Shown piece after piece: positions 1-6,739 of a DNA stretch of 10,016 bases (position 1 is the stretch's first letter; every line of letters begins with the position of its first letter). This DNA is from a bacterium (lineage in GTDB: Bacteria; SM23-31; JAUVVT01). Where the stretch lies: the NCBI GenBank assembly GCA_030616165.1, contig JAUWXV010000132.1, positions 1 through 10,016 on the forward strand, written 5' to 3'. The translations under genes were made by a program, and so were the position numbers. The notes under the pieces are model-generated. The model was not told the DNA's origin and searched no databases. It saw only the letters and a program-made list of their open reading frames with translations.

Positions 1-54
1 AAGGCGGATTAGGAAAAAAATCCAAATATCAAAATAACTATAAATACACAAGTT

Positions 55-83
55 TTGACATTTAGTCATTTGGATTTTATTTG
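55..83 (+). promoter_or_regulatory. Possible promoter upstream of hslU (weak)
   Basis: A perfect TTGACA (55-60) is followed after 17 bp by TATTTG (78-83), which matches the bacterial -10 consensus at only three of six positions. It lies about 140 bp upstream of hslU in non-coding sequence. The -35 match is good and the -10 is poor, so this is only a candidate. A GC-rich hairpin follows directly at 91-106 and would be in the leader if this promoter is used. Confidence 0.25.
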
Positions 84-90
84 GCATTTG

Positions 91-106
91 TCCCGCCTTG
101 GCGGGA
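91..106. repeat. Short GC-rich palindrome (TCCCGCC-TT-GGCGGGA)
   Basis: Seven-base arms TCCCGCC and GGCGGGA are separated by TT in an otherwise AT-rich stretch. The core CCCGCC/GGCGGG recurs in the larger palindrome at 3456-3480, and related arms occur at 3365-3379 and 3186-3203. This suggests a dispersed REP-like intergenic element. No T-run follows it on either strand, so it is not a typical intrinsic terminator. The window's first bases also contain GGCGGATT (3-10), identical to the right half of the palindrome at 3365-3379, possibly the end of another copy. Confidence 0.6.
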
Positions 107-208
107 TGAAATTTAAGCTTTTATTAGTAATATACCATAAAGCTGCTTTTTTCAGGTGCTAATATTTAAAGTTAATGTATTAACAAATCGTTACACTAGC
201 AAGATGAT

Positions 209-213
209 GGAGG
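209..213 (+). promoter_or_regulatory. Shine-Dalgarno site of hslU
   Basis: GGAGG lies six bases before the ATG at 220 and supports that start for hslU. Confidence 0.8.
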
Positions 214-219
214 AATGTA

Positions 220-1575
220 ATGAAAGAACTGAAGCCAAGAGAAATTGTTAAGGAACTTGATAAGTATATAATAGGCCAAGATAAAGCAAAAAAATCGGTT
301 GCTATTGCGATGCGAAACAGATGGAGAAGACAGCAGGTTAAAGATGAACTGAAAGAAGAAATTATGCCCAATAATATTATATTAATCGGTCCTACCGGAG
401 TTGGTAAAACAGAGATTGCAAGAAGACTTGCTAAACTTGCTCAGGCTCCGTTTATTAAGGTAGAGGCTTCAAAGTTTACAGAAGTTGGTTATGTGGGAAG
501 AGATGTTGAATCAATTATTAGAGATTTAGTCGATTTGTCTGTTTCTATGGTAAAAGCAGAAAAAACTGACGCTGTAAAAGAAAAAGCAGAATTACATGCT
601 GAAGATAGACTTCTTGACCTTTTGCTTCCCTCAGTTAGGAATAGAAATCAGAGGGGGAGCAATTTTGCTATTGATAAGGAGGTAGAAGAGAAAAGAGAAA
701 GAACAAGAGAAAAACTTAAAAAGAGCCTTCAAGAAAAGAAGTTAGAAAAAAGGATGGTTGAACTTAGTGTTCCTTCGGACTCTTTTCCAATGATGCAGAT
801 ATTTTCACCGATAGGGATCGAGGAGATGGGGATTAACATACAGGAAATTTTTGGGGGGATGATGCCGAAAAATATAAAAAAGAGAAAGGTTGCCGTCAGT
901 GAAGCAAGGAAAATGTTGGTTCAGGAGGAAGCACAAAAACTTGTTGATATGGAGAAGGTTATTTCTGAAGCAATTACGAGGGTCGAAAATTCAGGGATAG
1001 TATTTTTAGATGAGATAGATAAGATTGCAGGTGAACGTTCAAAAAGCGGTCCTGATGTATCAAGAGAGGGTGTGCAGAGAGACCTATTACCTATCGTTGA
1101 AGGTTCAAGTGTTCTTACAAAGTATGGCATGGCTAAAACCGATCATATTCTTTTTATTGCATCAGGTGCTTTCAATGTTTCAAAACCTTCTGACCTCGTT
1201 CCTGAACTGCAGGGCAGGTTTCCTATAAGGACTGAACTTAACAGCCTAACAACACAAGATTTTTTCAGAATATTGACCGAGCCTGAAAATGCTCTCGTAA
1301 AACAATACATTGCTCTTATGAAAACAGAAGGAATTGATTTAAAGTTTAATGTCGATGCAATTAAAGAGATTGCAAGAATATCTTATGAAGTGAATATGAG
1401 AACTGAAAATATTGGTGCAAGAAGACTGCATACTATTATGACCTATTTGCTCGATGAGATACTTTTTAATGCTCCAGATATACCTGATAAAAAAATAACA
1501 ATTACCAAAGTGCGTGTCAAAAATACTTTAAAAGATGTGGTCGCTGACGAAGATTTAAGCAGATATATACTATAA
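220..1575 (+). CDS. hslU: ATP-dependent protease ATPase subunit HslU
   Basis: HslU is the hexameric AAA+ (Clp/Hsp100) unfoldase that feeds substrates into the HslV peptidase in the cytosol. The protein is 451 residues, full length for the family. Visible features in order: the N-terminal TPREIV-like and YIIGQD segment (about 5-21), Walker A GPTGVGKT (57-64), the pore-loop GYVG (90-93), a charged intermediate (I) domain (about 110-240), Walker B with D264 and E265 in VFLDEID, and the sensor II region GARRLHTIM near residue 395. The C-terminus, ending in DLSRYIL, is the HslU tail known to dock into HslV. The start follows a good GGAGG. HslV, commonly encoded just upstream, is absent from the 219 bp seen here: all three forward frames close within about 65 bases of the window edge. 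The gene ends 20 bp before an intrinsic terminator, so it is last in its transcript. Confidence 0.97.
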   Translation: MKELKPREIVKELDKYIIGQDKAKKSVAIAMRNRWRRQQVKDELKEEIMPNNIILIGPTGVGKTEIARRLAKLAQAPFIKVEASKFTEVGYVGRDVESIIRDLVDLSVSMVKAEKTDAVKEKAELHAEDRLLDLLLPSVRNRNQRGSNFAIDKEVEEKRERTREKLKKSLQEKKLEKRMVELSVPSDSFPMMQIFSPIGIEEMGINIQEIFGGMMPKNIKKRKVAVSEARKMLVQEEAQKLVDMEKVISEAITRVENSGIVFLDEIDKIAGERSKSGPDVSREGVQRDLLPIVEGSSVLTKYGMAKTDHILFIASGAFNVSKPSDLVPELQGRFPIRTELNSLTTQDFFRILTEPENALVKQYIALMKTEGIDLKFNVDAIKEIARISYEVNMRTENIGARRLHTIMTYLLDEILFNAPDIPDKKITITKVRVKNTLKDVVADEDLSRYIL

Positions 1576-1595
1576 ATTTCTTGTTTGGGTTAACT

Positions 1596-1626
1596 AAAAA
1601 AAGAGCCATGTAAAGGCTCTTTTTTT
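1596..1626 (+). terminator. Intrinsic terminator after hslU
   Basis: A perfect 12-bp stem pairs A7-GAGCC (1596-1607) with GGCTC-T7 (1615-1626) across a seven-base loop. The right arm ends in a seven-T run. The A-tract/T-tract pairing means it could also work for leftward transcripts, but no leftward gene abuts it. It separates hslU from the peptidase gene that starts only 35 bp later. Confidence 0.92.
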
Positions 1627-1660
1627 CATTTTATTTATTAAATATGGTATCGGAGGATTT

Positions 1661-3148
1661 ATGTCCAGTTTGAAAAAGATATCTTTTATTTTCATTGTTT
1701 TATTTCTAAGTAATAATATATATGCGCAAAATATTGAAGATAAAGTTATAGAGTATAAACTTGATAATGGGATGAAATTTCTTTTGATGAAAAGGGGAAG
1801 TGCACCGATTTTTACGGGTTATCTGATGTTTAAGGTGGGGAGCGTAGATGAAGATGTCGGGATAACTGGTCTGGCACACCTGGTGGAGCATATGGCGTTT
1901 AAAGGGACAGATGTTATTGGGACAGTCAGTTATGAAGAAGAAAAGCCAATTTTAGAAGAGATTAATAAAATTGGGGCTGAACTTTCTTTGGAAAATGCAA
2001 AAGGAAGATTGGCTGATTCTGTAAAAATAAATGAACTGGATGTAAAACTTGAAGATTTACAAAATCAGCATAAAGAGTTTGTAAAAAACAATGAATTCTT
2101 CCAGATATACGATGCAAATGGAGGTGTTGGTACGAATGCCGGTACCGGAAAAGATGTTACTTCGTATTACGTCAGTCTTCCGTCAAATAAGTTAGAATTG
2201 TGGATGCTGATGGAATCTGAACGAATAAGGAATCCTGTTTTTCGTGAGTTTTACATAGAGAGAGATGTAGTTGCAGAGGAGAGGAGATTAGTAACTGATA
2301 ATCAACCATCTGGTAAACTGTTTGAAGAGTTTATTGCAACTGCTTTTATTGCTCATCCCTACGGTCATCCGATTGTGGGATGGATGTCTGATATAAGGAC
2401 GATAACTGTTGAAGACGCTGTGGATTTTTATCAGAAATATTATTCGCCTGCCAACGGAGTAGGAGTGCTGGTGGGGGATGTTGAAATAGAAAAGACAAAA
2501 AAACTCTTAGATAAATACTTTGGAAGTATTGCCAACCGAGGAGAACCAAAACCTTTAAAAACAATAGAGCCAGAACAGAAGGGACCAAGAAAAACTACGG
2601 TATACTTCAAGGCACAGCCGCAAATTTTGATTGGGTATCATAAACCTACACTTCCAGAATATGATGACTACGTTTTTGATGTGATTTATTCTATACTTTC
2701 GGAAGGAAGAACATCGCGCCTTTATACAAGCCTTGTAAAGGAAAAAAAGTTGGTTTTTGGAATCAATACTATACAGGGACTGCCGGGTGCAAGGTATGAT
2801 AATCTTTTTGTGTTTTACGCGGTTCCACGTTACCCTAATACTAATGAAGATGTTGAAGATGCCATTTATGAAGAGATTGAAAGATTGAAGACAGAACCGG
2901 TGAGTGAAAAAGAACTCCAGAAGGTTCGGAATCGGATTGATGCTAATTTTATTAGAGGGCTTGATTCAAATCAGGGACTTGCATCAATGCTCGCATTTTT
3001 TGAGGTTGTTGCTAATGACTGGAAGTATATCCTGAGACAGAGAGAAATCTTTAAGAAAGTTACACCTGAAGATATTATGAGAGTCGCTAAAAAATATTTT
3101 ATAAACGACAATAAAATTGTAGCATATTTAGAAACTAAACGTTTATGA
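1661..3148 (+). CDS. Secreted zinc peptidase, M16 family, catalytic subunit
   Basis: This is a 495-residue M16 (pitrilysin/insulinase-like) metallopeptidase. A Sec signal peptide is visible at 1-22 (hydrophobic SFIFIVLFL, then IYA-QN), so it acts outside the cytoplasm, probably in the periplasm. The inverted zinc motif HxxEH is HLVEH at 73-77. The likely third ligand is Glu207 in ERDVVAEE (200-207). The gap between HxxEH and this Glu is about 130 residues instead of the usual 75 or so, owing to a charged, probably coiled-coil insert at about 89-140; such inserts are known in a bacterial subgroup. The C-terminal half is a second M16 fold (Peptidase_M16_C). GGAGG at 1652-1656 supports the start. 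The next gene encodes an M16 protein without the zinc motif, so the two probably form a heterodimer. The substrate is unknown. No separate promoter is evident in the 34 bp after the hslU terminator. Confidence 0.93.
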   Translation: MSSLKKISFIFIVLFLSNNIYAQNIEDKVIEYKLDNGMKFLLMKRGSAPIFTGYLMFKVGSVDEDVGITGLAHLVEHMAFKGTDVIGTVSYEEEKPILEEINKIGAELSLENAKGRLADSVKINELDVKLEDLQNQHKEFVKNNEFFQIYDANGGVGTNAGTGKDVTSYYVSLPSNKLELWMLMESERIRNPVFREFYIERDVVAEERRLVTDNQPSGKLFEEFIATAFIAHPYGHPIVGWMSDIRTITVEDAVDFYQKYYSPANGVGVLVGDVEIEKTKKLLDKYFGSIANRGEPKPLKTIEPEQKGPRKTTVYFKAQPQILIGYHKPTLPEYDDYVFDVIYSILSEGRTSRLYTSLVKEKKLVFGINTIQGLPGARYDNLFVFYAVPRYPNTNEDVEDAIYEEIERLKTEPVSEKELQKVRNRIDANFIRGLDSNQGLASMLAFFEVVANDWKYILRQREIFKKVTPEDIMRVAKKYFINDNKIVAYLETKRL

Positions 3149-3185
3149 TCTTTCAGAGCGCCACGAATTATGAAAATAAAAGGCA

Positions 3186-3203
3186 GGGCGGGTAAACCCG
3201 CCC
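3186..3203. repeat. GC-rich palindrome GGGCGGGT-AA-ACCCGCCC
   Basis: Perfect eight-base arms (3186-3193 and 3196-3203) flank AA, and CTACG follows. It looks like the widespread short intergenic element of the form GGGCGGGTTT...AAACCCGCCCCTACG seen in many bacterial genomes; that resemblance is from memory and was not searched. The stem follows the peptidase stop by about 40 bp and could block 3'-exonucleases or weakly terminate, but no T-run follows. Confidence 0.65.
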
Positions 3204-3364
3204 CTACGCGAACTAATGATTAAATTTTATGTCGTATGATAGGACAGCTATTTTCGGGATAAATGATAGATTAGCTCACAAAATTTTTTAAACTTATACG
3301 AAAAAGATTTTTAAACTCATACATACATAAAAACTGAATTGTATAATATAATAGAGTATCATTT

Positions 3365-3612
3365 TCCGCCAGAGGCGGATCTACCTTTGGTGGACGAGCG
3401 GAGTCCGCAGGATGGAGTCGAGGGATCTCCAGTTAGTTTGAGATTTCTCCACTACGTCCTCCCGCCGTCGGCGGGAGGACTTCGGTCGAAATGACAGTTG
3501 GGTGTTAGAGCCCGCAGTAACGGGGGGACTTCGGTTGTCCAAAAAAATTAGATCCAAATGACACGTTTGTGTTGTGCAACATTCACGAAAGCGGGAATCC
3601 ACTTTTTGCCGC
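3365..3612. repeat. Composite island of degenerate dispersed repeats
   Basis: Several short modules are joined here. The first is a palindrome TCCGCC-AGA-GGCGGA (3365-3379). The second is a segment containing GAGATTTCTCCACTACG (from about 3440). The third is a large 12-bp-arm palindrome (3456-3480). After these, GGACTTCGG occurs twice, once running into TCGAAATGACAG (3476-3498) and once, diverged, into TTGTCC and later CCAAATGACACG. The last is ATTCACGAAAGCGGGAATCC (3581-3600), a decayed form of the common palindrome ATTCCCGC-GAAA-GCGGGAAT. It resembles intergenic repeat families that produce spurious proteins beginning MDSRFRGN. Non-coding. Confidence 0.7.
3456..3480. repeat. Perfect 12-bp inverted repeat with one-base centre
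   Basis: Arms GTCCTCCCGCCG and CGGCGGGAGGAC flank a single T. This is the largest and most GC-rich palindrome in the window. It shares the core CCCGCC/GGCGGG with 91-106. It would form a very stable hairpin or cruciform, although a one-base centre means the innermost pairs must open. It sits inside the composite island between the two M16 genes, where it could reduce read-through. Confidence 0.7.
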
Positions 3613-3691
3613 TTCGTTTTACAAAGAAAGTGGAATTTATAAATTTAAATTCACCGTATCAGAATTATGATATTTTAGTTAGAGGGTAATA

Positions 3692-5089
3692 ATGAAAAAG
3701 GGTTTATTATTTTTCACAATTTTATTCTTATTGATTAATTATAATTATTCTTTTTCCCAGAGACATCCTTCCGAATTAAAGTTTGAACCATTAAAGTTTG
3801 AAATTCCAGACGTAAGCAGGACAGAATTAAAAAATGGTATAGTACTTTATTTATTCGAGGATAATGAACTTCCGTTGATAAAGGGTCATGCTTTGATAAG
3901 GACAGGCAGTATCTATGAACCGTCCGAAAAGACTGGTCTTGCATCATTAACGGGAACTGTAATGAGAACCGGTGGAACAATATCGAGAACAGGCGACCAG
4001 ATTGATGAGGAACTTGAATTTATTGCCGGCAGTGTAGAGACAAGTTTCGAAAAAGAATCTGCATCTGCAACTCTTTCTGTATTAAAAAAGGATATTGACT
4101 ATGGGCTTGAAATTTTTGCGGATGTTTTGATGAATCCGGTTTTTAGTGAAGATAAAATTGACCTTGCAAAAAAACAGACTATCGAGCAGATTAGAAGAAG
4201 GAATGACGACCCGGGTTCTGTTCTTAACAGGGAATTCGATTTTTTAATTTATGGGAAGGAGAGTCCATTTGCAAGGGTGTCGAGCGAAGAAACTATCAAT
4301 TTTATTACGAGAGATTGCCTGGTAAATTTTCATAAAAAGTATTTTTATCCAAATAATGTTATTATGGGATTCGCCGGAGATTTTGATTCTGAGGTATTAA
4401 TAAAGAAGATAGAAAAAGTTTTTGAAGGATGGGAAAAGAAAAATATTGATTTTCCGGTAGTTCCTGAAGTGAAAAGTGAATTTAAAGGCTCGGTGAATTA
4501 TATTTTTAAAGATATAAATCAGTCAAATATTGCAATTGGTCATCTTGGTTTAAAGAGACATAACCCGGATTTATTTTCTGTTGTGATAATGAACCAGATA
4601 CTAAGTTTTCAAAGGTTATTTTTCAGGATAAGGACAGAAGAGGGGCTTGCATATTCAGTGGGAAGTTCTTTTTTTAGTCCTCTATATGTTGGGACTTTTA
4701 AAGCGGTAATGCAGACAAAACTTGAATCAACTTTTAATGCGGTTGAATTATTAAAAAAATTGGTGCGTGATGTTAGAGAAAATCCTGTGACCGATGAAGA
4801 ATTGAGTGTAGCAAAAGATACTTATCTAAATTCGTTTGTATTCAATTTTCAGTCTTCGAGTCAGATTTTAACTCAGGAAATGAGACTCGAATATAAAGGA
4901 TACCCGGAAGATTATCTCAAAAACTTTCGAGATAATATTGCAAAAATTACTAAGGAGGATGTACATAGGGCTGCTCAAAAATATCTCCATCCGGACAATT
5001 TTACAATCCTTATAGTTGGAAATGAAAAGGGATTTGATAGACCAATTTCTGAGTTTGGAGAAGTAAAAACTATTCAGTTGGAAGAGTGA
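3692..5089 (+). CDS. Secreted M16 family protein, probable non-catalytic partner subunit
   Basis: This 465-residue protein has a Sec signal peptide (about 1-22, hydrophobic LLFFTILFLLI, then SFS-QR) and an M16 fold in two halves. At the HxxEH position (85-89) it has SLTGT in GLASLTGTVMRTGG, so zinc ligands and catalytic Glu are missing. It does keep the R...Y pair (R314 and Y321, in RTEEGLAYSVGS), which in characterised M16B heterodimers sits in the non-catalytic subunit and binds substrate. The inference is an obligate pairing with the HxxEH protein encoded at 1661-3148. The two are usually adjacent; here a repeat-filled 543-bp gap separates them, so this gene may have its own promoter. GAGGGT precedes the ATG. 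It converges on the minus-strand gene ending at 5131 with only 41 bp between. Confidence 0.92.
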   Translation: MKKGLLFFTILFLLINYNYSFSQRHPSELKFEPLKFEIPDVSRTELKNGIVLYLFEDNELPLIKGHALIRTGSIYEPSEKTGLASLTGTVMRTGGTISRTGDQIDEELEFIAGSVETSFEKESASATLSVLKKDIDYGLEIFADVLMNPVFSEDKIDLAKKQTIEQIRRRNDDPGSVLNREFDFLIYGKESPFARVSSEETINFITRDCLVNFHKKYFYPNNVIMGFAGDFDSEVLIKKIEKVFEGWEKKNIDFPVVPEVKSEFKGSVNYIFKDINQSNIAIGHLGLKRHNPDLFSVVIMNQILSFQRLFFRIRTEEGLAYSVGSSFFSPLYVGTFKAVMQTKLESTFNAVELLKKLVRDVRENPVTDEELSVAKDTYLNSFVFNFQSSSQILTQEMRLEYKGYPEDYLKNFRDNIAKITKEDVHRAAQKYLHPDNFTILIVGNEKGFDRPISEFGEVKTIQLEE

Positions 5090-5103
5090 TGGTCATTTAT
5101 TAT

Positions 5104-5121
5104 TTTTAAAGTTATTTAAAA
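5104..5121. terminator. Weak AT-only stem between convergent genes
   Basis: TTTTAAA (5104-5110) can pair with TTTAAAA (5115-5121) across GTTA. It lies in the 41-bp space between the converging peptidase gene and the minus-strand gene, where a two-way terminator is expected. The stem has no GC pairs, so it is at best a weak terminator. Confidence 0.25.
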
Positions 5122-5130
5122 TTTCAAAAT

Positions 5131-6225
5131 CTAATTGTACAAATACTCCTCTGCCAGATTCCTGATTATAAATCTTTCTTCTTTATTCGACTTTACTTGA
5201 TTTGGAGGAATATAATCATCATACAGGGCTTTTTTCATTACTTCACGAACTTTATCCGTATCAAAATTCATCAGTCCCTGCAGAGCGTAAAATCTAAAAT
5301 TACCATTTCCAGAAGTATTATACATCTCTATTAGATAATCAATCGAGCCCTCATACTTATAATCAGCCAGTGCAAATCCAAGCCAGAATTTCACCTTTCC
5401 GCCCGGTGCACTGTTATAAAATTCAACCAATTCACTGAAATCTGCCTCATCTCTTCTCGTCAGTAAATGCGCAGTCAACATTTCATAATAAGTATCCGAT
5501 AGATAAATATCTTTTTCATATTGCTCTTCCCTTTGGATTTCAACCTCTGATATCAAATAATAAAATGCAGTATCAACAGGAACTACATTAATGCAGAATG
5601 GAATTTTATTTAATATATCCTGCTTATCTTCTAAATTTAGTTTTGATTTCAATACAGGTTCCAAGTCATACTCATTTTTAACTGCAGCATAAGCAAGTAC
5701 TTCCTGAAATGATTTTATAAAGTTATCCGGAGGAAATTTAGCTTTACTGAAATTATAATATTCATCTACTAAAAAATGATACACTTTTTTATCACCTGTT
5801 GATGCAAGAGCATATGTTATTAATATTATATTATCAAACGAATTTTCCTTATCAAAGTGTTTCATCAATCCTTCTTTATCATAGCCAAAATTTTTCCTAT
5901 TATGCCAGTCTATTATAGATTTACCAATTCCGGTTAAAAATCCAACTGTTCCTCCAATTGAAACATAATAAAAAACAGCTAAACCAGCTAATTCGCCAGG
6001 ATCACCTATTATAACTTTACCAACAAAAGGTCCAACAATGACACCAATCAAAGTAAATCCTAATGTTTGAGTAATAATCTTATTCTTATCACTATAAACA
6101 GAATATTTATAATTTTTTTCTGGTAATTGTAAGGTGTCTGATTTTGTGTAATATTGTGCTTTTGTATTTAATGAATTAAAAAATATTAAAAGAGTTAAAA
6201 TTATAGTAATAATATTTTTTTTCAT
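5131..6225 (-). CDS. Unrecognised exported protein with two glycine-zipper helices and a helical C-terminal region
   Basis: I do not recognise a family for this 364-residue protein. It starts with a clear Sec signal peptide (1-23, hydrophobic core IITIILTLLIFF, then NTKA-QYY). Two hydrophobic stretches follow. Residues 55-73 contain G61-x3-G65-x3-G69, and 79-104 contain G91-x3-G95-x3-G99. Both are GxxxGxxxG glycine-zipper patterns that favour tight helix packing in membranes. The rest (about 115-364) is charged and mostly helical. Repeating segments such as FWLGFALADYKYEGSIDYL and FYALQGLMNFDTDKVREVM resemble HEAT-like helical repeats, though I cannot confirm this by eye. No catalytic motif is visible. 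The region is more AT-rich than the neighbouring genes. It is transcribed towards the M16 gene and sits downstream of a long hairpin. A membrane-anchored scaffold is one reading, but the function is unknown. Confidence 0.85.
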   Translation of the reverse strand: MKKNIITIILTLLIFFNSLNTKAQYYTKSDTLQLPEKNYKYSVYSDKNKIITQTLGFTLIGVIVGPFVGKVIIGDPGELAGLAVFYYVSIGGTVGFLTGIGKSIIDWHNRKNFGYDKEGLMKHFDKENSFDNIILITYALASTGDKKVYHFLVDEYYNFSKAKFPPDNFIKSFQEVLAYAAVKNEYDLEPVLKSKLNLEDKQDILNKIPFCINVVPVDTAFYYLISEVEIQREEQYEKDIYLSDTYYEMLTAHLLTRRDEADFSELVEFYNSAPGGKVKFWLGFALADYKYEGSIDYLIEMYNTSGNGNFRFYALQGLMNFDTDKVREVMKKALYDDYIPPNQVKSNKEERFIIRNLAEEYLYN

Positions 6226-6253
6226 ATTTACCTACTATGAAAATTTAAATTAA

Positions 6254-6298
6254 TACAAATGCAAAGTGGAACATTAATAATTCCACTTTGTATTTGTA
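6254..6298 (-). terminator. Long 18-bp hairpin upstream of the unknown gene
   Basis: Arms at 6254-6271 and 6281-6298 pair over 18 positions with a single G-U wobble (reading the plus strand as RNA) and a nine-base loop. Read leftward it lies 79 bp after the orphan frame's stop and about 28 bp before the next gene's ATG, so it could end nrdJ-side transcripts. The tail on either strand is only loosely T-rich (ATTAATTTAAATTTT leftward), so a processing or protective stem, or a regulatory structure in the 5' leader, is also possible. Confidence 0.5.
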
Positions 6299-6376
6299 AG
6301 TTATTTTCTAATTAGTAAATAAACTTAAGCAAACAAAATATTAACTAATTATATAAAAATTTGAATTAAAACATAG

Positions 6377-6739
6377 TTAATTATACCACGACCATCCTCC
6401 ACAAGCTCCTAATTGTCTCCAACCACCTGAATGATATGGACATCTTACTATTAAATACTCTTGAGGAGGAATAGGATTAAAGGATTTCACGCCAATTGCA
6501 ATTTTTACTGAATACCAGGAAAGCCATGGATGAGCATTATAGTTTTCATAAGCCGGATCTTTTAAAAGTTCAAGTCCCTGTCTGTTATAAAATTTATTAT
6601 CTTGAGAAAAGTTAGTATAATTTACTACAATACCTTGACAAGCAACATTTTGTATTGTTTTATCCAAAATGTTCAAATGGTTATAATCAATTACACCGTG
6701 AATATCCGCAAATTCTACAGAGTATGCATCCTGACTCAT
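6377..6739 (-). CDS. Short orphan reading frame overlapping the nrdJ 3' end; possibly a truncated gene remnant
   Basis: The frame stays open to 6847, but everything beyond 6687 lies inside nrdJ in another frame. The ATG at 6739 would give 120 residues with a 53-bp overlap. Neither this ATG nor the TTG codons at 6676 and 6667 has a Shine-Dalgarno sequence. The part past nrdJ (about 100 residues) looks protein-like, with varied composition and an aromatic, glycine-rich end (CPYHSGGWRQ and GACGGWSWYN) containing two Cys. I recognise no family. There is no signal peptide or membrane segment. Two readings fit: a small gene translated by coupling to nrdJ, or the 3' end of a gene whose beginning was lost when its sequence joined the nrdJ tail. 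The second explains the missing start signals better. The exact start is uncertain. Confidence 0.4.
   Translation of the reverse strand: MSQDAYSVEFADIHGVIDYNHLNILDKTIQNVACQGIVVNYTNFSQDNKFYNRQGLELLKDPAYENYNAHPWLSWYSVKIAIGVKSFNPIPPQEYLIVRCPYHSGGWRQLGACGGWSWYN

Larger units (their letters stand above)
3149..3691. other. Non-coding gap between the two M16 genes, holding a repeat mosaic
   Basis: These 543 bp hold no credible gene. From left to right there is a GC palindrome at 3186-3203, an AT-rich stretch (about 3215-3362) with two overlapping TATAAT hexamers at 3342-3352 but no matching -35, a GC-rich composite of repeats (3365-3612), and an AT-rich leader (about 3636-3691) with GAGGGT (3682-3687) as a probable ribosome binding site for the second peptidase. 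The base composition switches sharply at the edges of the GC-rich blocks, as expected of inserted dispersed elements. Confidence 0.75.

Noticed and set aside
3381-3602. 73-codon minus-strand frame beginning MDSRFRECC
   Set aside because: It is the translation of the dispersed repeat island. Frames starting MDSRFRGN with RPKSSRR further on are a familiar artefact of this repeat type.
3149-3691. CRISPR array or tRNA in the repeat-rich gap
   Set aside because: There are no regularly spaced identical repeats with unique spacers, and no cloverleaf-like structure was seen. The repeats are mixed palindromes.
3692-5089. Independent active zinc protease
   Set aside because: The HxxEH position reads SLTGT, so the zinc site is absent. 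It can only be a partner or a pseudo-enzyme.
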